64,000 bases of DNA. It comes from Chitinophaga parva (GTDB taxonomy: Bacteria; Bacteroidota; Bacteroidia; Chitinophagales; Chitinophagaceae). A model generated the notes under the pieces. It saw nothing but the letters and a program-made list of their open reading frames with translations, had not been told where the DNA came from and made no database searches. The translations under genes and the position numbers were made by a program. Shown piece by piece: positions 36,742-44,296 of the stretch; position 1 is the stretch's first letter; the number at the start of each line of letters is the position of its first letter. The stretch spans positions 248,001 through 312,000 of the forward strand of contig NZ_QCYK01000002.1 of the NCBI RefSeq assembly GCF_003071345.1. Reading direction: 5' to 3'.

Positions 36742-38175
36742 ATGAGTATCAACCAAAATGAGACAAACTCCTTCAAACCCTCTCTCAGCCTGCTGGACGC
36801 CACGATGATCGTGGCCGGGTCCATGATCGGCTCGGGTATTTTCCTGGTATCGGGCGATATTGCCCGCAATCTTGGGTCGGCCGGGTGGCTTACCCTCATG
36901 TGGGTGCTGGCCGGCGTGGTGACGCTGATAGCAGCCCTTAGTTACGGGGAGCTGTCTGGCATGTTTCCCAAAGCCGGGGGCCAGTATGTGTACCTGCGGG
37001 AAGCCTATAACCCGTTCATTGCTTTCCTTTTTGGGTGGACACAGTTTGGCGTGATCCAGACAGGTACCATCGCCGCCGTGGCTGTGGCTTTTGCCAAGTA
37101 CACCGCTTTCCTGATACCGGCGGTGGGGGCGGACAATATCCTGCTTTCCGTAGCGGGCGTAAACATTTCCGCCGCCCAGCTACTGGCCATTGCTTCCATC
37201 GTGGTGCTGACGTATATCAATACCCGGGGGGTACAGGGCGGTAAGGTGATCCAGACTGTATTTACACTGGCCAAGCTGCTGTCGCTCTTTGGGCTGATCA
37301 TTTTCGGGTTGCTGCTGGGCGCCAGGAAAAGCGTTTGGGATGCCAACTGGGTAAATGCCTGGGTACCCCAGACCATTGCCTCCAAGGATGCCATGCCCAA
37401 GCCGCTGGACCATCCTATCCTGCTGGGAGGTATGGCCCTGCTGGGAGCTATCGCCGTGTCGATGAAAGGCTCCCTTTTCTCCAGCGATGCCTGGAATAAC
37501 GTGACCTTCATCGCCGGGGAGATCAAAAATCCCCAGAAGAACATTGGCCGCTCTTTATTCCTGGGTACTTTTATCGTGACCATCATTTACGTGAGTGCAA
37601 ACCTCATGTACCTGGCTGTGATCCCTTTTCATGATATTGCCTTTACGGAGGCGGACCGCATAGGCGTGGTGGCGGCTACCAACAGTTTTGGGAGCATAGG
37701 CGCCATCATTATTGCCGTGATGATCATGGTATCTACGTTCGGGTGTAACAATGGGCTGATCCTTTCCGGCGCCCGCATTTACTATGGGATGTCGCAGGAT
37801 GGGTTGTTCTTTAAGAAGGCCGGTACGCTGAACAAGAACAGTGTGCCCGCCTGGGGCCTGTGGATCCAGTGCTTCTGGGCCAGCTTCCTCTGCCTCACGG
37901 GCCGTTACGGAGACCTGTTGTCCATGGTGATCTTCGGGGTATTGATCTTTTACATCCTCACCATTGCGGGCATTTTTGTGCTGCGCCGCACGCGGCCGGA
38001 GATCCCGCGCTCTTACAAGGCCTTTGGTTATCCTGTACTGCCGGCCATCTACATCCTGGTGGCCCTGGTCCTGGCCTTACTGCTGCTAAAGGAGGAGGCC
38101 AACTATACGGTGCCGGGCCTGGGCATTATCCTGCTGGGCATTCCCCTGTATTATGTAGCTAAACGAAGCGCTTAA
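36742..38175 (+). CDS. APC-family amino acid permease
   Basis: A 477-residue transporter with about twelve transmembrane helices. The first broken helix carries MIVAGSMIGSGIFLVSGDIARN, the APC substrate-binding signature, and helix 2-3 has GELSGMFPKAGGQYVYLREAYN. The long loop around residues 200-245 and the Asn/Trp-rich segment SSDAWNNVTFIAGEIKNPQKN resemble the LAT-like and YfnA-type permeases of Bacteroidota. It should import amino acids with protons or exchange them; the substrate cannot be read from sequence. It is flanked by terminators on both sides. Confidence 0.87.
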   Translation: MSINQNETNSFKPSLSLLDATMIVAGSMIGSGIFLVSGDIARNLGSAGWLTLMWVLAGVVTLIAALSYGELSGMFPKAGGQYVYLREAYNPFIAFLFGWTQFGVIQTGTIAAVAVAFAKYTAFLIPAVGADNILLSVAGVNISAAQLLAIASIVVLTYINTRGVQGGKVIQTVFTLAKLLSLFGLIIFGLLLGARKSVWDANWVNAWVPQTIASKDAMPKPLDHPILLGGMALLGAIAVSMKGSLFSSDAWNNVTFIAGEIKNPQKNIGRSLFLGTFIVTIIYVSANLMYLAVIPFHDIAFTEADRIGVVAATNSFGSIGAIIIAVMIMVSTFGCNNGLILSGARIYYGMSQDGLFFKKAGTLNKNSVPAWGLWIQCFWASFLCLTGRYGDLLSMVIFGVLIFYILTIAGIFVLRRTRPEIPRSYKAFGYPVLPAIYILVALVLALLLLKEEANYTVPGLGIILLGIPLYYVAKRSA

Positions 38176-38188
38176 ACGCACTCCATAG

Positions 38189-38221
38189 GAGGCCGTCCGG
38201 GTAACCTGGACGGCCTTTTTT
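38189..38221 (+). terminator. intrinsic terminator after the permease gene
   Basis: A perfect 8-bp stem GGCCGTCC / GGACGGCC with a 9-nt loop and a six-T tail. Confidence 0.9.
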
Positions 38222-38694
38222 AGATCCCTTGCCGGAAAGACAGTGTGGGCGGGGCTTTGGCAGGAATTATCCAATTTAGTGAAAACTGGAACTGCTGTAT
38301 TTTTGACAACTGAAAAATATAAATTGCATGTATAAACAAAGAGCAAGAGGAATATTTATTGTTTTAACCTGGTAGTCATCACGCATCCCATTTAGTCTAT
38401 TTGTTGTTAGCAGTGAAAGTATGAAAAGAGGAACTGGCAACGCTAAGTTGAAGTTAGCCTTAGGAAATACCCCGGAAGCGTTTGTTGTATACTGTTTTAC
38501 ATTTGAGATGAACTTATTGTTATAGCGATATTGTACACCGCATTTTGTTCCATCATTACTTATGCCAACTTTTTGATCACACAGGGTCCTAACCCTTTGT
38601 TTTAACCGTATAAAAGCAGTCTGGCTGGTTTCCAATTAGCCATTAAGCGACACGATTTGCATTCTCGAACATTCACATGACAATCTTTTACAAT
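38222..38694. other. gene-poor AT-richer interval
   Basis: No convincing gene. A minus-strand frame of 119 codons (38276-38635) exists, but its product shows no signal peptide, domain or biased codon use, and it is probably spurious. A TACATTTG box lies at 38498-38505 on the plus strand. The interval ends in an isolated terminator (38695-38724), so a small untranslated RNA on the plus strand is possible. Confidence 0.35.
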
Positions 38695-38724
38695 AAGCGC
38701 ATTGTTTCTACGATGCGCTTTTTT
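38695..38724 (+). terminator. orphan intrinsic terminator
   Basis: A perfect 8-bp stem AAGCGCAT / ATGCGCTT with a 10-nt loop and a run of six T, counting the last two stem bases. There is no plus-strand protein gene between it and the permease terminator at 38221. It ends 24 bases before the DUF4254 start. Confidence 0.8.
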
Positions 38725-38747
38725 GTTTATTTGCCTACTTTTGTTCC

Positions 38748-39353
38748 ATGTTTACAACGATTTGTCAGCAGGTATTCAGCAAGAGCATTACCGATTATCA
38801 TGTGAAGGACGACGTATACGCCCACATGGAAAACCCTTATGAAAAGACCAGCATTGAGCACTTACTGTATGCCAAGAACTGGATAGACACGGTGCAGTGG
38901 CACCTGGAAGATATTATCCGTGATCCGCTGATTGACCCCGTGGAAGCCCTGAAAATAAAGCGCTGGATAGACCGCTCCAACCAGGAGCGCACCGATATGG
39001 TAGAATACATCGACAGTTATTTCCTGGAGCAATATAAAGCAGTTACGCCTGCGGCGGATGCTTCCATCAACACGGAGAGCCCCGCCTGGGCGGTAGACCG
39101 CCTGTCTATCCTGGCGTTGAAGATCTATCACATGGAAGAGGAAACCCGCCGTGAGGATGCAACGGAAGCCCACCGCGAGGCCTGCCAGCGCAAGCTGGAT
39201 GTGCTGCTTACCCAGCGCACAGACCTTTCCGGTGCTATTGAAGCCCTGCTGGAGGACATTGCCGCAGGCCGTAAGTACATGAAGGTGTACAAACAAATGA
39301 AGATGTATAACGACCCTTCATTGAACCCTGTGCTGTATGCCGGCAACAAATAA
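38748..39353 (+). CDS. DUF4254 domain protein
   Basis: A 201-residue, mostly helical cytoplasmic protein. The segments TSIEHLLYAKNWIDTVQWHLEDIIRDP and IKRWIDRSNQERTDMVEYID are the DUF4254 signature. It overlaps the next gene by 17 bases, and pairing of DUF4254 with a family 9 glycosyltransferase is common in Bacteroidota, so the two should act together in surface glycan (LPS core-like) synthesis. The biochemical role of DUF4254 is unknown. A TACTTTTG box ends only four bases before the ATG, which would give an almost leaderless mRNA. Confidence 0.82.
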   Translation: MFTTICQQVFSKSITDYHVKDDVYAHMENPYEKTSIEHLLYAKNWIDTVQWHLEDIIRDPLIDPVEALKIKRWIDRSNQERTDMVEYIDSYFLEQYKAVTPAADASINTESPAWAVDRLSILALKIYHMEEETRREDATEAHREACQRKLDVLLTQRTDLSGAIEALLEDIAAGRKYMKVYKQMKMYNDPSLNPVLYAGNK

Positions 39354-40389
39354 ACCACGTACCATACTGGCCATCCGCCTGAGTGCCCTGGGCGATGCCG
39401 CCATGACCATTCCCGTGATCCGGGAGATGCTGGCGGCCGATCCGCAACTGCAGGTAGTACTGGTGACCAACCAGCGCTGGCTGGCGCTGGGGCAGGGGAT
39501 AGACCGCCTGCACCTGGTGGGGGCCGATGTAAAGGGCCGCCACCAGGGCGTGCCGGGCCTGTACCGCTTGTACCGCGAGATCCGCAAAGCTTATCACATC
39601 AGCGCAGTGGCCGACCTGCACGGGGTATTGCGGGCCCGCATCCTGCGGACCTTCTTTTTGCTCAGCGGCAAAAAGGTGGCGGTGATAGACAAGGGAAGGG
39701 CAGAAAAAAAGGCACTGACCCGCCAGGAGCATAAAATACTGCAACCGCTTAAAACCACGGTACAACGTTACCGCGATGTGTTTGCCCAGCTGGGCATACA
39801 GGGTATAACGGTGACGCCTATACGCAATAACGCACTCTCTGGAAAAGTACAAGCTATTACTGGTATAAAAGGTGCGGGGGAGCGTTGGATCGGCATTGCG
39901 CCCTTTGCTACTTACCGCGAAAAAATGTATCCGCTGGAGCGCATGGAAGCGGTGATGAATGTGCTGGGGACCGACCCGGGATGCAAGGTGTTCCTGTTTG
40001 GCGGTGGACCGGGAGAGATACAGCAGCTGGCTGCACTGGCAGCGGATAATCCTAATGTGGTGTGTGCTGCCGGCAAGTTTTCGCTGGAAGAAGAGCTGGC
40101 CATGGTGGCGCAACTGGATGTGATGGTGAGTATGGATTCTGCGAACATGCACCTGGCTTCGCTAAAGGGCACACCGGTAGTGTCTGTTTGGGGCGCTACG
40201 CACCCGTACGCCGGGTTTATGGGATATGGGCAATCAGCGGCGGATGCGGCGCAGATCGTGCTGGAATGCAGGCCTTGCTCCGTGTTTGGGAATAAGCCTT
40301 GTTTCCGGGGGGACCATGCGTGTATGGAGTGGCTGGAACCCATGGTGATCGTGGATCATGTGAGGAAGGTGCTGGCGCGGGGTGGGTGA
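39337..40389 (+). CDS. glycosyltransferase family 9 (heptosyltransferase-like)
   Basis: A 350-residue GT-B fold enzyme. The N-terminal domain starts RTILAIRLSALGDAAMTIPVIREML, the typical GT9 acceptor-side entry. The C-terminal domain has KVFLFGGGPGEIQQL and SMDSANMHLASLKGTPVVSVWGATHP, the nucleotide-sugar site. Relatives transfer heptose or other sugars to lipid A core. Translation is coupled to the DUF4254 gene through a 17-base overlap. The sugar and acceptor are not known. The ending RGG is followed at once by the tRNA-Gln promoter. Confidence 0.87.
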   Translation: MPATNKPRTILAIRLSALGDAAMTIPVIREMLAADPQLQVVLVTNQRWLALGQGIDRLHLVGADVKGRHQGVPGLYRLYREIRKAYHISAVADLHGVLRARILRTFFLLSGKKVAVIDKGRAEKKALTRQEHKILQPLKTTVQRYRDVFAQLGIQGITVTPIRNNALSGKVQAITGIKGAGERWIGIAPFATYREKMYPLERMEAVMNVLGTDPGCKVFLFGGGPGEIQQLAALAADNPNVVCAAGKFSLEEELAMVAQLDVMVSMDSANMHLASLKGTPVVSVWGATHPYAGFMGYGQSAADAAQIVLECRPCSVFGNKPCFRGDHACMEWLEPMVIVDHVRKVLARGG

Positions 40390-40424
40390 TTTTGAAAAAA
40401 GTGGCTGGAAACGGAAAGTTTTTT

Positions 40425-40453
40425 TTGTGGGTGTCAGAATTTTTATAATTTTG
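40425..40453 (+). promoter_or_regulatory. promoter of tRNA-Gln
   Basis: TTG, an 18-base spacer, then TAATTTTG at 40446-40453, near-consensus for the phylum. The box ends 20 bases before the tRNA 5' end. Confidence 0.7.
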
Positions 40454-40472
40454 CCATCCCGATTAAGGGAAT

Positions 40473-40543
40473 TGCCCGATAGTATAATGGTAGTACGACA
40501 GATTTTGGTTCTGTTTGTCTTGGTTCGAATCCAGGTCGGGCAA
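40473..40543 (+). tRNA. tRNA-Gln (anticodon TTG)
   Basis: A 71-nt cloverleaf. The acceptor TGCCCGA pairs with TCGGGCA, the anticodon arm has loop TTTTGGT with anticodon TTG, and the T arm carries TTCGAAT. CCA is not encoded. An integrase remnant lies about 210 bases downstream, so the tRNA 3' end is a likely insertion point of an integrative element. Confidence 0.94.
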
Positions 40544-40589
40544 CAGAACGTGGTTTTCAACGAACTTCCACGGAATAAAAAAAGCTCTG

Positions 40590-40626
40590 AAAGCCGCTAC
40601 AGTCCTCGATTGTAGCGGCTTTTTTC
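40590..40626 (+). terminator. intrinsic terminator after tRNA-Gln
   Basis: A perfect 10-bp stem AGCCGCTACA / TGTAGCGGCT with a 9-nt loop and a five-T tail. Confidence 0.9.
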
Positions 40627-40756
40627 ATTTCTACGCCCTTCCCCATTTTCCGCTGAAATCCGCCCATTTCCACCAATTGTTTTACACTTTGTTTTACACT
40701 TGTTTTACGCTTTTTGACCAGTTTTCCTTACCTTAGACTAAACACAGGAGGTTTTT

Positions 40757-41148
40757 ATGATACTTCCCACGTATGAAGTCGTCCATAACTGGCGCAATTG
40801 GCGTAATAAAAAGAACCGCTATAAAGTCCACATCCGCATCACCATCAATTGCAAAAGCCGCTATTATGAAATAGCGACTCCCCTTAAGGTCCACCCGATG
40901 AATGGAGCGGCAAATACGCCGCCTGGGTCAGACCCACCCACCCCTTCGCCTTCGATATCAATAACCGGATCACCGATACCATGAACGTGCTCAACGAGCT
41001 AAATAAGCGCTTTTACAACGCTAAAAAATCCTTGAGCTTCCCACTGGTCTTGGCTGAATTGAAAAAAGACTTTAACCCTGAGATTTTCAACGACTACTAC
41101 GAGCACGTTTGTAAGAATCCGAAAGAAAACTCTTGCGTTTCGACCTGA
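40757..41148 (+). pseudogene. tyrosine integrase N-terminal remnant, frameshifted
   Basis: The start MILPTYEVVHNWRNWRNKKN, then RYKVHIRITINCKSRYYEIAT, is the arm-DNA-binding domain of Bacteroidota tyrosine integrases. After VHP the frame shifts: one missing A at about 40898 moves the reading to EWSGKYAAWVRPTHPFAFD and on to NRITDTMNVLNELNKRFYNAKK, which is the family's continuation. It ends at a TGA at 41146. The SAM-like core and catalytic domain (R-H-R-H-Y) are absent. This is a dead fragment of an element that probably entered at tRNA-Gln. Confidence 0.82.
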
Positions 41149-41425
41149 AATGAGTGGAACTGCCGATATTATTACCAATGAAAGAAGTATTTTGAGTCGT
41201 ATTTTTGATTCCATAAATGGGGAATTCTTTAAATAAGGATATTCGGTTGGTATGAGAAATGTTTAAGTGCTTTTCTTTATCGTATTTTTACCTATTTTTC
41301 TTTGCTGCAGCCGGAGTTCGGGATGCTCTTTGGTGCCTCCCTAAATGATATTAGGACCAGTATGGTTGATAAATTTTGCAGGTGGATAGGGATTGTATAA
41401 TAAACTGTGTCAAAGGTTAAAAAAA

Positions 41426-41539
41426 CTGCATGACATTAACCCCTTCGAATGGATGAAGTCCGTACTGGAGAAAATACCGGCTCATCAGATCAATAAGGTG
41501 GCTGATCTTTTACCTCACCGTTGGGCCGCTGCGCAATAA
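41426..41539 (+). pseudogene. IS66 transposase C-terminal remnant
   Basis: Thirty-seven codons reading LHDINPFEWMKSVLEKIPAH and then QINKVADLLPHRWAAAQ, followed by TAA. This is the characteristic C-terminal tail of IS66-family transposases (INPFEWL...LLPHRW). The rest of the gene is missing upstream, where the sequence to 41149 shows no recognisable coding. It is a scar of a former insertion. Confidence 0.78.
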
Positions 41540-41550
41540 AAGTCGTTCAA

Positions 41551-41904
41551 ATGGATATCTTCCCGGTCGTATATCGCTGTGTAGTAGTCGTCAAACCTAA
41601 ACAACCCTTGCTGGATTGGCTACGGTCCGTCGATCCTTCACATAATCCAACCCTGGAAGATATATGCAAAGACAGCCATGCCTACCTGGTCCCTGATTTT
41701 GAGGAGGCACCGGACATCGAAAAGGCTATCGACAAATACCTGAAAGATAACTTTGAAGGCATCTTCCTCAATGAACTTATAGCCTGGTATACAGACCCTC
41801 AAATGTTCCCCAAAATGACGTACCCGTTGTTCCAGGCCTGGTTCGAAATATCCATTCACACCATGGCTTTTGATACCGTAAATAAACCGATAAACAAAGA
41901 ATAG
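41551..41904 (+). CDS. conserved hypothetical protein
   Basis: A 117-residue acidic protein with start ATG at 41551 (MDIFPVVYRCVVVVKPKQPLLDWL). It has the pattern PKQPLLDWL, TLEDICKDSHAYLVPDFEEAP, EIFLNEL-like GIFLNELIAWYTDPQMFPK and WFEISIHTM, which I have seen in small uncharacterised Bacteroidota proteins; no function is known to me. There is no signal peptide. The next gene begins one base after its stop, so the two are translated together. It starts 12 bases after the IS66 scar. Confidence 0.65.
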   Translation: MDIFPVVYRCVVVVKPKQPLLDWLRSVDPSHNPTLEDICKDSHAYLVPDFEEAPDIEKAIDKYLKDNFEGIFLNELIAWYTDPQMFPKMTYPLFQAWFEISIHTMAFDTVNKPINKE

Positions 41905-41905
41905 T

Positions 41906-42148
41906 ATGAATCAACCGATAAAAATCACTGGCACTCGTTCATACATCCTCGTTGAGTTTGGCTCAAAGAGCGTTAAAATTGAAGGCGAACTAACCTTAAC
42001 CCCAGCATTCTACGCTTCGATCAGGTCAATTAAAAACTGGGAAAGCCCACATCAAGACATGGAAATATCTCCCGCAGAAAGAAAAGAGATCATAGATCAG
42101 GTGCTTGCTCAAAACAATCCTGATTTTAAAATTATTTTTGTGGAGTAG
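41906..42148 (+). CDS. Imm74-like small protein
   Basis: An 80-residue protein beginning MNQPIKITGTRSYILVEFGS. The pattern SYILVEFGSKSVKIEGE, the middle KNWESPHQDMEIS and the C-terminal DFKIIFVE resemble the Imm74 family of predicted immunity proteins found with polymorphic toxins. The family call is by eye and moderate. No toxin gene is intact nearby. It may be an orphan immunity gene left after loss of the toxin, or a general member of the same fold. It sits one base after the previous stop. Confidence 0.5.
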   Translation: MNQPIKITGTRSYILVEFGSKSVKIEGELTLTPAFYASIRSIKNWESPHQDMEISPAERKEIIDQVLAQNNPDFKIIFVE

Positions 42149-42169
42149 GTACTTTACCGGAGGCTTACA

Positions 42170-42837
42170 TGCGTATACAATATTTTGGGTATCAATTCAG
42201 AGGGGCGGAAAGACGTGCTGGGCATGTATGTTCGGAGAGCGAGGGCGCCAATTTTTGGCTAGACGTGCTCACCAACCTGCAGCAGCGGGGGGTAGCTGAT
42301 ATCCTGATCGCCTGCATTGACAACCTTAAGGGCTTTGCCGAGGCCATTGCCAGCATTTATCCTCAAACCGAGGTTCAAACCTGCATCGTACATCAGATCC
42401 GCAACTCAATTAAGTACCTATCCAGCAAAGATCAAAAGGCCTTTATGGCTGATCTAAAGCCCGTATACCAGGCCGTGAGCAAAGATGAAGCGGCGCATCA
42501 GCTTGAGGAACTGGAGGGTAAATGGGGCAAGAAATATTCTGTGGTACTGGATTCCTGGAAACGCAACTGGGAGAAGCTGACTACCTACTTTCAGTATTCC
42601 GGGGCTATTCGTAAACTGATCTACACGACCAATACCATTGAAGGCTTCCATCGGCAGGTCCGGAAGGTAACTAAGACGAAAGGTGCTTTTACATCCGACA
42701 TGGCCTTGCTGAAACTGATCTACCTGGCAACCCAGCATATTCAGAAAAAGTGGACCCAACCCTTGCAGAATTGGGGTTTGACCGTTTCCCAGTTGTCAAT
42801 CAGATTTGGGGAACGCCTGCGACTACGGTTGGGATAG
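42170..42837 (+). pseudogene. IS256-family (mutator type) transposase remnant
   Basis: The 5' half is missing. Visible homology starts VYNILGINSEGRKDVLGMY, then one base is lost near 42230 and reading continues in another frame with SESEGANFWLDVLTNLQQRG, DILIACIDNLKGFAEAI, TCIVHQIRNSIKYL and IYTTNTIEGFHRQVRK. The conserved C-terminal end IQKKWTQPLQNWG is complete. Only about 220 of some 400 residues remain and the catalytic DDE set is incomplete, so the element is dead. It cut off the 5' part of the following propeller gene. Confidence 0.88.
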
Positions 42838-42949
42838 CCTCGTTGGTAACTGATATTTTTTGCAACCCTGGAACATCACCCGGCATCAACAGAAAAAATA
42901 TCACTTCCCAACAAGATGAGATTAAGCTCTCTGAACAACTGACACAGTT

Positions 42950-43573
42950 TAATTTACACTCCCGCCAAAATCGAAATCAGTTTTTAGTTTCTCCCGGCTA
43001 CTCAAATGATCTCTATGAAATCGACACTAACAAAAATGTCCTGCATAAGAAATATAGCATTGATTTGGGGAAATATCGACTCCCCAATGACTTTGCAACT
43101 AAATATCCAACGTTTATTTCCTTTGATAAAGGACTAGGTCACTCCAATTATGCCTATATAACCGACTATTGGGATACTCCCAACTATCTGGTTTATTCAT
43201 TCTCTTATAAGGGTCTTATCTATGATGTTTACTATTCGAAACGAACTAAACAAATACGATATGGTAATGCATGGTTTAACAATGTGTATGGCATCATAGT
43301 GGGTGCCAATAAGGGAGCCTACGATGATAATATTATTGCGGTCTACGATCCTGCAAATATTGAAAGTTACCAAAAATCCCTAATTACAAAGCGAACTAAA
43401 GAGCAAACCGACTCGTTGCTGCAGGTGCTAATAGATTTTATAATTTAAATGGAGAATCAAATATGTTTGTTCCAAACGATTTTGCATATAGTCAGGCGGA
43501 AATAAATATAATACAAACCATTAAGCCCAGTCACAACCCGGTAATCTTAATTGCAAAACTTAAATATTTCTAG
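42950..43573 (+). pseudogene. six-bladed beta-propeller protein, truncated and frameshifted
   Basis: Coding homology begins after the IS256 tail around 42965: NQFLVSPGYSNDLYEID, KYSIDLGKYRLPNDFATKYP, and on through blade-like strands to DSLLQVLIDF. Here a short T run (four T) gives II and a stop at 43446; with one more T the frame would continue FYNLNGESNMFVPNDFAYSQ and end in KPSHNPVILIAKLKYF at the TAG at 43571. That ending matches the tail of the intact propeller at 47169 (NPVIVQLKLK). Both the missing N-terminus and the frameshift argue for a pseudogene; a sequencing error at the T run cannot be excluded. Confidence 0.72.
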
Positions 43574-43589
43574 GTCCATAATCTAAAGC

Positions 43590-44258
43590 ATGTACATGAA
43601 AAACATCTGGATATACCTGTTAGTTTCATTTCTGTTAATCTCGAACGGATTTTTGCTTTTCCGCATGTCTGGAAAGAAGAACGATACGGCTGCTTCACTT
43701 TTGGCGGAAATGAGAGCGTCTGATAGTGGTCAACTAGCAATGGAAAAATATTACCACACCAATAATGTAATGAATTCTCAATTAAATAACGATATAAAGC
43801 TAGATGACAATCTGACCGTGACGGGAGTTGATAACAAAGATGTAAAATTAAAGACTTTAGTGGGGAATGGACCAAAGCTGATTGTGAGAAGCAATGAATC
43901 TGGTTGCTCAGTATGCATTGAGAATGAAATTCAAAAGGTTGCAAAATTTGCCAAAATTGTTGGAGATTCAAATATAATAGTAGTTGCAAATTTTACTAAT
44001 GTTCGAAAATCTGTGGTATTTAAGCAAACTAATAATATTTCCTTGCAAACTTATGTTTGTAAGAGTGTTGGTCTTCCATATGAAAAAAATAATGATAAGC
44101 CATTTGTCTTCTTACTTACTCCAGACATGATCGCACAAAATTTTTATCTCCCAGAGGTAACAGATCCAGAGGTTGCCCAGGGGTATTATTCTGCAATTTA
44201 TAAACGATATTTTAAAGAGGCTCTACATGGAAATCCACCTGAGCTTCCCTCATTGTAG
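43590..44258 (+). CDS. membrane-anchored thioredoxin-like protein with CxxC
   Basis: A 222-residue protein with an N-terminal hydrophobic helix (about 5-24, IWIYLLVSFLLISNGFLLF) that is either a signal anchor or an uncleaved signal. The domain from about residue 85 contains KLIVRSNESGCSVCIENEI, a CSVC pair at the place of the thioredoxin-fold active site, followed by an alternating beta-alpha pattern. Similar short proteins accompany six-bladed propeller genes in Bacteroidota. A redox or thiol-holding role in the periplasm is an inference. It lies 16 bases after the broken propeller gene and 38 bases before the barrel gene. Confidence 0.55.
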   Translation: MYMKNIWIYLLVSFLLISNGFLLFRMSGKKNDTAASLLAEMRASDSGQLAMEKYYHTNNVMNSQLNNDIKLDDNLTVTGVDNKDVKLKTLVGNGPKLIVRSNESGCSVCIENEIQKVAKFAKIVGDSNIIVVANFTNVRKSVVFKQTNNISLQTYVCKSVGLPYEKNNDKPFVFLLTPDMIAQNFYLPEVTDPEVAQGYYSAIYKRYFKEALHGNPPELPSL

Positions 44259-44296
44259 TCGAAGCCTTCAAAAGAGCAATATTAGTAGGAATTAAA

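Noticed and set aside
38276..38635. Minus-strand frame of 119 codons
   Set aside because: No signal peptide, domain or codon bias; kept only as a note in the gene-poor interval.
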